From contig CAMAWD010000003.1 in NCBI GenBank assembly GCA_945861785.1, positions 62,001-126,000 on the forward strand: 64,000 bases of DNA. Reading direction: 5' to 3'. Shown here in pieces: positions 27,398 through 36,117 of this stretch. Position numbers and translations under genes: made by a program. The notes under the pieces are model-generated. The model did no database searches and had not been told where the DNA came from. It saw only the letters and a list, made by a program, of their open reading frames with translations. The stretch comes from Rhodoferax sp. OV413 (GTDB lineage Bacteria > Pseudomonadota > Gammaproteobacteria > Burkholderiales > Burkholderiaceae_C). Each line of letters starts with the position of its first letter. Within the stretch, counting starts at the first letter, position 1.

Positions 27398-28356
27398 GGC
27401 GGTTTGTTTTCCCCCGTGCGGCCGCCGCCGGCGTTGCGCTGCTGCTGCTGGTCCCGCTGGCGGCCGTCGGGTCCTATTTCCAGCACCTGCTGGTGATGTG
27501 GATGCTGTTCGCGCTGATGGCCGTCAGCCTCAACATCATCGTCGGCTACCTTGGCGAGCTGAGCTTCGGCCACGCCGCGTTCTTCGGCCTGGGTGCCTAT
27601 ACCTCGGGGATGCTGACGGTATTCGGTGGCGTTCCATTCTGGCTCTGCCTGATCGCCGCGCCGCTGGTCTCCGGTGCCTTCGGGCTGGCGATCGGATATG
27701 CCTCGCTGCGCATCAAGGGCCCGCAGTTTGCCATCCTCACGCTGGGCTTCGGCGCCATTTTGCACAGCGTCTTCGTCAATTGGGTCGACTTCACCAACGG
27801 CCCGTTGGGCATCACCAAGATCTCGCCACCGAAGATCCCGCTGCTCGGCCTGGAAATCAGCGGCGGAATTCCCTACTACTACCTGGTCCTGTTCTTCCTG
27901 CTGGTATCGGCCTATCTGTGCCGCTCGCTGATGCGTAGCCGCACTGGCCGCGCTTTCATCGCGGTACGCGAGAACGACGTGCTGGCGACCTCTCTGGGCA
28001 TCGACGTGTTCCGCTACAAGCTGCTGGGGTTCGTCGCGGCGACGATGATGGTCGGCGTCGCGGGCTGCCTGTATGCGCACTACCTCAAGGTCATCACGCC
28101 CGGCTTGTTCACCCTGCACTACATGGCACCGATGGTGATCATGGTCATCATTGGCGGCAAGGGGACCGTGACCGGGCCGATCGTCGGTTCGCTGGTCTAC
28201 GTGGCCCTGCTGGAGGTGCTGCGCGCCAGCGGCTCGATGCGCATGCTGGTGTTCGCGGTCCTGCTTACGCTGTCGGTGATCTTCCTCCCCGGTGGCCTGG
28301 TGTCGCTGCTGCCGTTCTGGCGCGGCCAACGCGGTGGAGCCAGGCAGCATGACTGA
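27394..28356 (+). CDS. Branched-chain amino acid-type ABC transporter permease (LivM-like)
   Basis: A 320-residue permease with eight or so hydrophobic segments and Liv motifs: LNIIVGYLGELSFGHAAFFGLGAY in the N-terminal third, the coupling loop SRTGRAFIAVRENDVLATSLG, and VIIGGKGTVTGPIVGS. It starts on an ATG overlapping the livH stop and ends eight bases inside livG, so the membrane components and ATPases are translated as one unit. Confidence 0.93.
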   Translation: MRRFVFPRAAAAGVALLLLVPLAAVGSYFQHLLVMWMLFALMAVSLNIIVGYLGELSFGHAAFFGLGAYTSGMLTVFGGVPFWLCLIAAPLVSGAFGLAIGYASLRIKGPQFAILTLGFGAILHSVFVNWVDFTNGPLGITKISPPKIPLLGLEISGGIPYYYLVLFFLLVSAYLCRSLMRSRTGRAFIAVRENDVLATSLGIDVFRYKLLGFVAATMMVGVAGCLYAHYLKVITPGLFTLHYMAPMVIMVIIGGKGTVTGPIVGSLVYVALLEVLRASGSMRMLVFAVLLTLSVIFLPGGLVSLLPFWRGQRGGARQHD

Positions 28357-29125
28357 GCCGCTGCTGCAGGTCAATGGGCTGACACGGGTTTTCGGCGGCC
28401 TCGTGGCGGCCAATGCCGTCGATTTTTCGGTCCTGGACGGCGAGGTGGTCGGGTTGATCGGTCCTAACGGCGCCGGCAAGACGACGGTATTCAACATGAT
28501 CGCGGGAAGCCTGGCGCCGACCTCCGGGTCGCTGCGTTTTCGCGGCGAGGACTACGTCGGAACCCCCGCGCATCGAATGGCCCAGCGTGGCATCGCCCGG
28601 ACTTTCCAGATCACCAGCCTGTTCCCGACCTTGTCGGTGCTCGACAACGTCAAGCTCGGCACCCACCGCCACAAGAAGACCGGCTGGTGGGGCGCTACCA
28701 TCTTCTCCGCCGCCTACCGACGCGAGGAGCAGGAGGTCGACGACAAGGCGAACGCCGTGCTCGGGTTTCTCGGACTGTCCGACAAGGGTGCGCGCATCGC
28801 ACAGAACCTTGCCTACGGCGACCAGCGCCGCCTCGAGATCGCCATCGCCCTGGCTGCCGAGCCGGTGTTGCTGCTGCTCGACGAGCCGGCCGCCGGCATG
28901 AATCCCGATGAGGCGCGGCGCCTGACCGAAACCATCGGACGCATCCGTGATACCGGCGTCAGTGTGCTGCTGGTGGAACACCACATGCGGGTGGTGATGG
29001 GCATTTGCGACCGCATCATCGTGCTGAACCAGGGCAACAAGATCGCCGAGGGTACGCCGGCGGTGGTCGCCAACGACCCGACCGTGGTCAGCGTCTATCT
29101 CGGACGGGGCGCGACCGGTGCTTAG
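28349..29125 (+). CDS. Branched-chain amino acid-type ABC transporter ATP-binding protein (LivG-like)
   Basis: A 258-residue ATPase. Walker A GPNGAGKTT is at about residues 38-46. The LivG-specific signature reads LAYGDQRRLEIAIAL (usually LSYG), Walker B is LLLLDEPAAGMNP, and the H-loop is VEHHMRVVMG. The start overlaps livM by eight bases and the end overlaps livF by eight bases. The assignment to the LivG rather than the LivF branch rests on the YG-QRRLEIA signature and the GMNP box. Confidence 0.93.
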   Translation: MTEPLLQVNGLTRVFGGLVAANAVDFSVLDGEVVGLIGPNGAGKTTVFNMIAGSLAPTSGSLRFRGEDYVGTPAHRMAQRGIARTFQITSLFPTLSVLDNVKLGTHRHKKTGWWGATIFSAAYRREEQEVDDKANAVLGFLGLSDKGARIAQNLAYGDQRRLEIAIALAAEPVLLLLDEPAAGMNPDEARRLTETIGRIRDTGVSVLLVEHHMRVVMGICDRIIVLNQGNKIAEGTPAVVANDPTVVSVYLGRGATGA

Positions 29126-29825
29126 GCTGTCCGGCATCACCGTGCGTTATGGCCTGCGCGAGGCCCTGACCGACATCGACATCGAGGTCAAGCAGGGGGA
29201 ACTGATCACGCTGATCGGTGCCAATGGAGCCGGCAAGACCACCTGCCTGCGGACGATTTCCGGCCTGTTGCGGCCAGCGGCGGGGCGTCTCGAGTTTCTC
29301 GGCCAGGATGTCGTGGGCAAGGCACCGCACCAATTGCTGGCGCTGGGCATGGCGCATGTCCCGGAGGGCCGCCTGCTGTTCCCTGAGATGACCGTGCTGG
29401 AGCACCTCGAACTCGGCGCCATGCGCGCGGCGCGCGGCGGCCGCTCTTTCAGCGACCAGCTCGAGCGCTGCCACAACCTGTTTCCGAAACTGCTCGAGCG
29501 GCGCTCCCAGAAAGCCGGCACGCTGAGTGGCGGCGAACAGCAGATGGTGGCCATCGCTCGCGGCCTGATGTCCTCGCCCAAGCTGTTGATGCTCGACGAA
29601 CCGTCACTCGGCCTCGCGCCGGTCGTGGTCGACAGCCTGGGTGACGTGATCCACCAATTGCACCAGGAAGGACTGACTGTTCTGCTGGTGGAGCAGCGGG
29701 TGGATCTGGCGCTCAAGCTCGCGGACCGGGGTTACGTGCTCGAGACTGGCCGGGTCGTGCTGCACGATCGCGCGGACGCGCTGCTGGAAAACCCTATGGT
29801 GAAACAGGCCTACCTGGGGACTTGA
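29118..29825 (+). CDS. Branched-chain amino acid-type ABC transporter ATP-binding protein (LivF-like)
   Basis: A 235-residue ATPase starting with GTG inside the end of livG. It has GANGAGKTT, the LivF segment HVPEGRLLFPEMTVLEHLELG, signature LSGGEQQMVAIARGL, Walker B LLMLDEPSLGLAP and the H-loop VEQRVDLAL. A HyuA gene begins two bases after its stop, so the transporter and the Hyu enzyme are in one operon. This pairing suggests that the imported compound is the Hyu substrate. Confidence 0.93.
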   Translation: MLRLSGITVRYGLREALTDIDIEVKQGELITLIGANGAGKTTCLRTISGLLRPAAGRLEFLGQDVVGKAPHQLLALGMAHVPEGRLLFPEMTVLEHLELGAMRAARGGRSFSDQLERCHNLFPKLLERRSQKAGTLSGGEQQMVAIARGLMSSPKLLMLDEPSLGLAPVVVDSLGDVIHQLHQEGLTVLLVEQRVDLALKLADRGYVLETGRVVLHDRADALLENPMVKQAYLGT

Positions 29826-29826
29826 A

Positions 29827-31947
29827 ATGGAAGCCGCTGACTCGTCGACGCCACAACCGGTGGCGCACAAATCCCCGTGGCGCATCGGCGTCGATGTCGG
29901 CGGCACCTTCACCGATATGGTGGTGGTGGACGACGCCGGCGTCCTGTCGGTGTTCAAGGTGCCATCGGTCCCCGGCCAGCAGGCCGAGGGTGTCATGGCC
30001 GCCGTTGGCGCGGCAGCGGCCGCGTTTGGCCTCGGTGTCGAGCAGTTCCTGGACGGCTGCGGTCTGTTCATCCACGGCTCGACGGTCGCGACCAACGTCA
30101 TCCTGGAAGGCAAGGGCGCCAAGGTTGGCCTTTTGACGACCGAGGGCTTCCGTGACAGCCTCGAAATCCGCCGTGGGATCCGTTTCCACCAGTGGGACCA
30201 TCGCGCCGCCTATACGCCGGTGCTGGTGCCGCGGCATCTGCGCCTGCCAATCGGCGGGCGCATCGACCGGGACGGACGGGAGATCGAACCGCTGGAGCGC
30301 GAATCGTTGCACCGCGCGCTCGCCACCTTCGAGGCCGAGGGGGTGGAGGCAATTGCCGTCTGCCTGATCAACTCGTTCGTCAACCCCGCACACGAACATG
30401 CCGTGGCCGATGCGATCCGGCAGAAGTGGCCGCAGCGGTGGCTGTCGGTTTCGGCCGATATCGTGCCCATCGTGGGCGAATACGAGCGCACGTCGACCAC
30501 AGTGGTCAACGCCTACATCGCGCCGCGCGCCATCGGTTATCTGCGTTCGCTGGACCAGCGCCTGAAGGCCGCCGGCCTGCGTTATCCGCTGCTGCTGCTG
30601 CAAAGCAACGGCGGCGCGGTCTCGGTGGACCATGTCTCCGAGCGCCCGGCCAACCTGGTTCTTTCCGGCCCGGCTGCGGGCGTGGGCGCGCTGAACTTCT
30701 TTGCCAAGGCGGCCGGCGACAACCTGATCTCGATGGAGATCGGCGGCACCTCGTGCGACGTGGCGTTGATGAGCAATGGCAAGGTAGCCGTCACCGACGA
30801 CGTGATGGTCAACCAGTACCACGTCGCGGTGCCATCGGTGGATATCCATTCGGTCGGCGCGGGCGGCGGCACCATCGCCGGTGTGGATGCCGCCGGCATG
30901 ATGTACGTGGGCCCGCGCGGCGCCGGGGCGCGGCCGGGACCGGCTTGTTACGGCCTGGGCGGCGAGGAGCCGACGGTGACCGATGCGCATCTGGTGCTGG
31001 GACGGTTGCGCGCCGGGCCGCTGGGCAGCGGCGCCGTGACGCTGGACAAGGAGCGGGCGGTGCGCGCGATCGAGCGGCATGTGGCGCGGCCGCTCGGCCT
31101 GGGAATCGAGGCGGCGGCGGCGGGGATCATCCGGCTGCTGGAGCGCAAACTGGTCAACGCGGTGGAGCACATGAGCGTGCAGCGCGGCCTCGATCCGCGC
31201 CGCTTCACGCTGGTTGCCGCGGGCGGTGCCGGCCCGCTGCACGGCAGCGCGATCGGCCGCATGATCGGCTGCCGAACCGTCTACATGCCGCGCCTGGCGG
31301 GTGCCTTCTGCGCGCTGGGCCTGCTGCACTCGAACCTGCGCCAGGACTATGTCGCCGTGGTGCGGCCGGACTCGATCGACAGCCTGTCGATGGCGGCGCT
31401 CGAAACCCGCTTCGCCGAACTGGAGCAGCGCGCCCGCTCGGCATTGCTGCTGGAAGGCTTCAGCGGCGACAGCGTACGGATCGAGCGCGTGCTCGACTTG
31501 CGTTACCGTGGCCAGCAATGGTCGATCCAGGTCGCGATCCCGGCCGACCGCGCGCCCGAGCCCGGCCTGGTGCGGCGGGCCTTCGAGCCGGAATACCGGC
31601 GCCAGTTCGGCCACATCCAGCCAGACGGCGTCGTGGACGTGACCGCGCTGCGCGTGGCCGGCATCGGACTGCTGCCGCCGCTGCGTCCGGCACCGGCCCC
31701 CAGCGCGCGCGGCACCCCCAAGCCGATGGGGACGCGCCAGGTCTATATCGACGACAAGAACTTGTGGTGCGAGACGCCGGTGTTCGACGGCGATGCGCTG
31801 CGCCCGGGGCATCGGCTGGTCGGTCCGCTGATCGTCGAGGAGCCCACCACCACCGCCTTCATCGGCGTGGGCGAACAGTTGGAGGTGGACGCGGCCGACA
31901 ATCTGGTGGTGCGGTTTGGCGCACCGGAGGCAATCCATGGCGCATGA
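29827..31947 (+). CDS. Hydantoinase/oxoprolinase family protein (HyuA-like)
   Basis: A 706-residue ATP-binding subunit with IGVDVGGTFTD, HGSTVATNVILEGKGA, LSGPAAGVGALN, EIGGTSCDVAL, SVGAGGGTIAGV and GPRGAGARPGPACYG in family order. It follows livF by two bases and overlaps hyuB by 11 bases. The operon position places it with the Liv transporter and, further upstream, the LeuC/LeuD/lyase cassette. One possible reading is an imported cyclic amide or ketone that is opened here and finished by the hydratase and lyase. Confidence 0.93.
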   Translation: MEAADSSTPQPVAHKSPWRIGVDVGGTFTDMVVVDDAGVLSVFKVPSVPGQQAEGVMAAVGAAAAAFGLGVEQFLDGCGLFIHGSTVATNVILEGKGAKVGLLTTEGFRDSLEIRRGIRFHQWDHRAAYTPVLVPRHLRLPIGGRIDRDGREIEPLERESLHRALATFEAEGVEAIAVCLINSFVNPAHEHAVADAIRQKWPQRWLSVSADIVPIVGEYERTSTTVVNAYIAPRAIGYLRSLDQRLKAAGLRYPLLLLQSNGGAVSVDHVSERPANLVLSGPAAGVGALNFFAKAAGDNLISMEIGGTSCDVALMSNGKVAVTDDVMVNQYHVAVPSVDIHSVGAGGGTIAGVDAAGMMYVGPRGAGARPGPACYGLGGEEPTVTDAHLVLGRLRAGPLGSGAVTLDKERAVRAIERHVARPLGLGIEAAAAGIIRLLERKLVNAVEHMSVQRGLDPRRFTLVAAGGAGPLHGSAIGRMIGCRTVYMPRLAGAFCALGLLHSNLRQDYVAVVRPDSIDSLSMAALETRFAELEQRARSALLLEGFSGDSVRIERVLDLRYRGQQWSIQVAIPADRAPEPGLVRRAFEPEYRRQFGHIQPDGVVDVTALRVAGIGLLPPLRPAPAPSARGTPKPMGTRQVYIDDKNLWCETPVFDGDALRPGHRLVGPLIVEEPTTTAFIGVGEQLEVDAADNLVVRFGAPEAIHGA

Positions 31948-33661
31948 CCCGGTTACCCTGGCGCTGGTGCAGAACCGGCTGGACCATATCTCCCAGCAGA
32001 TGGGTTGGGTGATGATCCGCACCGCGCGCAGCCCGATCTTCCAGAGCCACGACTTCTCCTGTTTCGTGACCGGGGCCGAAGGCCAACTGGTGAGCCAGGC
32101 CGACGGCTGCCCGATCCACACCGGCAGCGGTGGGTTCGCGGTGCGCGGCATCCTGAAGACCTTCGGCGGTGCGATCGTGCACGATGATGCTTTCCTGGTG
32201 AACGACCCGTACCTGGGCGGTGGCAACCACCTGCCCGACTGGGTCATCGCGCGCCCGGTCTTCGTCGACGGCACGCTGGTCGCATTCACCTGCAATCGCG
32301 CCCACCAGTCGGACATCGGCGGCGGCGCGGCAGGCACTTACAACCCGCGCGCGACCGAGATCTTCCACGAGGGCCTGCGCCTGCCGCCAGTGCGCGTGGT
32401 GCGCAATGGCGAGATCGACCCGAGCATCTGGAGCATCCTGCTGGCGAATTCGCGCACGCCAGATCTGCTCGACGGCGATCTTCGCGCCATGCTGGGCTCG
32501 ACCCAGATCGGCGCCGAGCGGGTGGCGCAGCTGTTCGGCGAGCTGGGGCTGGCCCAGGGCATGGACTACGTCGGCGGCATCCAGGACCATGCCGAGCGGC
32601 GCATGCGCGCCGAGATCGCTGCGCTGCCCGATGGTGTGTACGTCGGCGAGGAGGTCGCCAATTCCGACTGCTTCGAACGCCAGGAGATCCTGTACCGTGT
32701 CACCATCACCGTCGCCGGCGACCAGCTGACGGTTGACTTCACCGGCACGGCGGCGCAGATGAAGGGCTTCAAGAACAGCTCCATCGCCAATACCCATTCG
32801 ATGGTCTACGTTGGCATCGGGTCCTTCTTCGACCCGGATCTGCCACGCAACGAGGGCACGTTCCGTCCGGTCAGGATCATCGCGCCCTATGGCTGCACCC
32901 TCAATCCGAAGCCGCCGGCGGCCACCACCTTCGCCACCGCCTTTCCCGCGCACGATGTGATCCAGGCGATCTGGAAGGCGCTGGCCCAGGCCGCACCCGG
33001 GAAGGCCGTGGCCGGCTGGGGCAAGGCGATCATCCCGATTTCGTCCGGCCTGGACCCGGCCTCTGGCGCGCGTTATGTGCTGTACCACTGGAATGGCCTG
33101 TCCGGCGGCGGGGCGGTGATCGGGCGCGACGGGTTGAACCAGATCGCGCACCTCTCCACCCTGGGCGGCTTCACACTGCCCAATGTCGAGACCTGGGAGC
33201 AGCTGTACCCGGTGCTGGTGCACCGGCATGAGTTCAACCAGGACGGCGGCGGCGCCGGAGAGTGGCGTGGAGGCACCGGCGTGGTTTACGAGGCCGACGT
33301 CCAGACAGCGGGCGAGTATTCGTTCCGCGGAGAGGGCCTGTTCGACCCGTCCGGCTTCGGCTTTGCCGGTGGCAAACCGGGCGTGGCTGGCGAGCTGTCG
33401 GTGCGCATGCCCGATGGTGCCGTGTTCGAGCCGCCGCAGTATTCGCTCAACCAGCTGCCGCCGGTGCGCCTGCACCTGGTGTCGCCGGGCGGCGGTGGCC
33501 TTGGCGACCCGTACCGGCGCGCGGTTGAAGCGGTGCGGCTGGATGTGCGCGACGGCGTGGTCAGCCGGGAGGCGGCGCGGGCGCACTACGGCGTGGTGCT
33601 GAGTGAGGATGGCGATACGGTGGACATGCCGGCTACGGCGCACCTGCGCTCGACGACCTGA
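31937..33661 (+). CDS. Hydantoinase B/oxoprolinase family protein (HyuB-like), canonical length
   Basis: A 574-residue partner of the preceding HyuA. It starts DPVTLALVQNRLDHIS, and has NDPYLGGGNHLPDWVI with the HLPD box intact, HQSDIGGGAAGTY, IFHEGLRLPPVRV and SPGGGGLGDPY near the C-terminus. It ends about 55 residues after that glycine run, without the long tail of the HyuBs at 2258-4243 and 15183-17177. The ATG used lies inside the end of hyuA; an in-frame start a few codons upstream (31916) is possible but less likely. Confidence 0.93.
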   Translation: MAHDPVTLALVQNRLDHISQQMGWVMIRTARSPIFQSHDFSCFVTGAEGQLVSQADGCPIHTGSGGFAVRGILKTFGGAIVHDDAFLVNDPYLGGGNHLPDWVIARPVFVDGTLVAFTCNRAHQSDIGGGAAGTYNPRATEIFHEGLRLPPVRVVRNGEIDPSIWSILLANSRTPDLLDGDLRAMLGSTQIGAERVAQLFGELGLAQGMDYVGGIQDHAERRMRAEIAALPDGVYVGEEVANSDCFERQEILYRVTITVAGDQLTVDFTGTAAQMKGFKNSSIANTHSMVYVGIGSFFDPDLPRNEGTFRPVRIIAPYGCTLNPKPPAATTFATAFPAHDVIQAIWKALAQAAPGKAVAGWGKAIIPISSGLDPASGARYVLYHWNGLSGGGAVIGRDGLNQIAHLSTLGGFTLPNVETWEQLYPVLVHRHEFNQDGGGAGEWRGGTGVVYEADVQTAGEYSFRGEGLFDPSGFGFAGGKPGVAGELSVRMPDGAVFEPPQYSLNQLPPVRLHLVSPGGGGLGDPYRRAVEAVRLDVRDGVVSREAARAHYGVVLSEDGDTVDMPATAHLRSTT

Positions 33662-33672
33662 ACGGGCCTGCC

Positions 33673-34698
33673 TTGGACGAGAACCAGCGCATCGTCCTCG
33701 CCGCGAAACCGCACGGCTTGCCGCGGGAGAGCGACTTCGCGCTGGTGCGCGGCCCGGTGCCACAACCAGGTCCGGGTGAGGTCCTGGTGCGTTGCCTGTG
33801 GTTGTCGGTCGACCCCTACATGCGTGGACTGATCGACGCGGTCTATCCCTACGTGAAGCCGATCCTGGTCGGCGACACCATGTTTGGCGGCGCGGTCGGG
33901 CGCGTGGCGGTATCGAACGACCCGGCGTTTGCTGTCGGAGAGCTTGTCGAAGGCTACCTCGGCTGGCAACTTTACGCGGTTGCGCGCGCCAGCGAGCTGC
34001 GCAGGATCGACCCGCAATGGGGCCCGCCGTCGACCGCGCTGGGTGTGTTGGGCATGCCCGGCATGACGGCCTATTTCGGCATGACCGAGATCGGGGAGCC
34101 GCAAGCCGGGCAGACCGTGGTGGTGTCGGCGGCGGCAGGCGCCGTTGGTTCGGCCGCGGGCCAGATCGCCAAAATCCGGGGTTGTCGCGTCGTCGGCATA
34201 GCAGGCTCGGCCGAAAAAGTGCGCCATGTGGTGGACGACCTCGGCTTTGACGCCTGCATCGACTACCGCACGGAGCCGGATCTGGCTGGCGCATTGCGGC
34301 GTTGCTGTCCGGATCGCATCCATGTCTATTTCGACAACGTCGGGGGTACGACCTACGATGCGGTGATGACATGGCTGGCGCTCGATGCACGCATCGTCAT
34401 TTGCGGTCAGATCAGCCAGTACAACGACCGCGAGGCGGAAGTCGGTCCGCGCCGCCTGAAGGAATTCGAGATGTGGCGCGCACGCCAACAGGGCTTTCGG
34501 GTGCTCGACTATCGGCCGCGTTATGGCGAGGGCATCGCGGAAATGGCGCGGTGGCTGGCGCAGGGCCGCATGCGATACCGCGAGACGGTGGCGCAGGGTC
34601 TGGAGAACTCGGCCGGCGCCTTTATCGGCATGCTGCAAGGGCGAAACATCGGCAAGCAACTGGTTCAGCTCGCGCAAGACGCCGCCATGAACCACTGA
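33673..34698 (+). CDS. NADP-dependent oxidoreductase, zinc-free MDR family (CurA/leukotriene B4 dehydrogenase-like)
   Basis: A 341-residue member of the zinc-independent medium-chain dehydrogenase/reductases, which reduce enones or enoyl substrates with NADPH. The N-terminal QRIVLAAKPHGLP and LWLSVDPYMRG are typical. The nucleotide fold has AAAGAVGSAAGQIAKIRGCRVVGIAGS. There is no structural-zinc cysteine cluster. Only a TTG serves as start, 11 bases after the hyuB stop, and no clear ribosome binding site precedes it. The spacing suggests it belongs to the Liv/Hyu operon. Confidence 0.9.
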   Translation: MDENQRIVLAAKPHGLPRESDFALVRGPVPQPGPGEVLVRCLWLSVDPYMRGLIDAVYPYVKPILVGDTMFGGAVGRVAVSNDPAFAVGELVEGYLGWQLYAVARASELRRIDPQWGPPSTALGVLGMPGMTAYFGMTEIGEPQAGQTVVVSAAAGAVGSAAGQIAKIRGCRVVGIAGSAEKVRHVVDDLGFDACIDYRTEPDLAGALRRCCPDRIHVYFDNVGGTTYDAVMTWLALDARIVICGQISQYNDREAEVGPRRLKEFEMWRARQQGFRVLDYRPRYGEGIAEMARWLAQGRMRYRETVAQGLENSAGAFIGMLQGRNIGKQLVQLAQDAAMNH

Positions 34699-34750
34699 CC
34701 GACTATGGTCGTGCGCCACGGTGTCCCATGCGCCACGTGATGCCCAACCT

Positions 34751-36037
34751 TCAGGGCGCCGCTTCAATTCGCAGCTTGACATCCTGCGGGACTTCCATTG
34801 GGCGGTGGGTCATCAGGTCGAGCATCACCCCGACGATCTCGATGGTGGCAACCACCTCGCCCCGATCCGAGTCGATGACGTGATGGGCAAAGCGGATCAC
34901 CTTGCTGCTGCCCGACAAATAGGACGAGCGCAACGTCAGGTTGCAACCCAGGCGCGGTCTCTTTCGAATTTCGATCAAGTAGTCGATCGCTGCCACCGTG
35001 ATCTTCTCGTGGGCGAATCGGGCACCATCCAGGCCGATGGTGGCCAGGTATTGCCGCGCGCCAGTCGAACACATGTCGACCAATGCACGGGTTTGCAGCC
35101 AGCCATCGGTATCGGCGTCCCAGCTGTCGACCACAGCGACACAGCTTGTCACTGCCGCAGCAGGGGGCCTGGCCGGCACGCTCGGCGCGGCCGGCGCCCG
35201 CGCCCGGGGCAGCGACCCCCACTCGCCGATTTCCCCGCTCTCGAACGACTGCGCGTCGGTGCCGGATGGCACTGCCTGGCCCGATGCGTCCAGCCAGGCC
35301 AGCCGTGTTTCGACGACGCAGGCCAGGCGGCCGCTGGGCTGGTGCACGATGCCATGCACTGCATCCAGGCCCAGTGCGTCCACGCCACGAACGCCCGAAT
35401 GCACGCTCACGACATCACCAGCGAACAATTCGGCCTTGAACACGGCGCGGGCCTGAACCACGTGCAACCGCGGTGCCGGCACCCGGGCCTCCTGGCACAA
35501 CACGGCCACGGCTTCGTCCACCAGGTCGAAGAACACCTGCACGTTCACATGTCCGGCCTGGTCACATTGGTGCTTGTGCATGCGTTGCAGGAGCCGAACG
35601 GCGGGCAGCGCGTCTGCCCGACCGCACAAGTCTTGCCACATTGCAGCCCTGGGGGCAGCCACTCGAACACGCAACACGGCGACCCATGCCACGCCACGTG
35701 GACCGGCCAAATCGACCGTGAAGAGGCCCGTCGGGACGCCTGGACCCGGCGCAGTGGTGCGGCATTCGTAAACCTCGCCCACCAAGGGCGGCGCGGCGTC
35801 CAGGCGCCGCAATGAGAACAGCGACACCTCGGGCTCGGCAGCGGACGCGGTGCCGTGCGGCGTTTCGTTGGCCGGCCGGGCTAGTCGAAGGTAAACGGCC
35901 AGAGCATCGGTGGTCACGCCGGCCGCCGCATCGACACGCATGGCACCACTCCCGTCCGTCTGGCCGGGCTGCACAAGACCCTTGCAAAGGCAATACCGGT
36001 TGCTGTGTTGCACGTTGTCTCCCGTCTCCGAGTCCAT
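34751..36037 (-). CDS. Thioesterase-like protein with at least two hotdog domains
   Basis: A 428-residue protein that looks like two acyl-CoA thioesterase (4HBT-type) hotdog folds joined in one chain. The first (about 150-260) has the D-GHVN pattern (CDQAGHVNVQVFFDLVDEAV) of the 4HBT active site. The second (about 300-425) has a related pattern around DADTDGWLQTRALVDM and a strand pair LGCNLTLRSSYL. They are joined by an Ala/Pro-rich linker (about 276-297). Residues 1-150 are not recognised and could hold a further degenerate hotdog. It is divergent from the MlrC-type gene over an 80-base gap. GGAGG lies just two bases before the ATG. Substrate unknown. Confidence 0.75.
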   Translation of the reverse strand: MDSETGDNVQHSNRYCLCKGLVQPGQTDGSGAMRVDAAAGVTTDALAVYLRLARPANETPHGTASAAEPEVSLFSLRRLDAAPPLVGEVYECRTTAPGPGVPTGLFTVDLAGPRGVAWVAVLRVRVAAPRAAMWQDLCGRADALPAVRLLQRMHKHQCDQAGHVNVQVFFDLVDEAVAVLCQEARVPAPRLHVVQARAVFKAELFAGDVVSVHSGVRGVDALGLDAVHGIVHQPSGRLACVVETRLAWLDASGQAVPSGTDAQSFESGEIGEWGSLPRARAPAAPSVPARPPAAAVTSCVAVVDSWDADTDGWLQTRALVDMCSTGARQYLATIGLDGARFAHEKITVAAIDYLIEIRKRPRLGCNLTLRSSYLSGSSKVIRFAHHVIDSDRGEVVATIEIVGVMLDLMTHRPMEVPQDVKLRIEAAP

Positions 36038-36117
36038 TGCCTCCGCCGACCTGCGCCATTCCGGGCAATGCAGATTATGGGGTGCACTGGCGCGGGCACG
36101 TTTTACACTGAGTGCCT

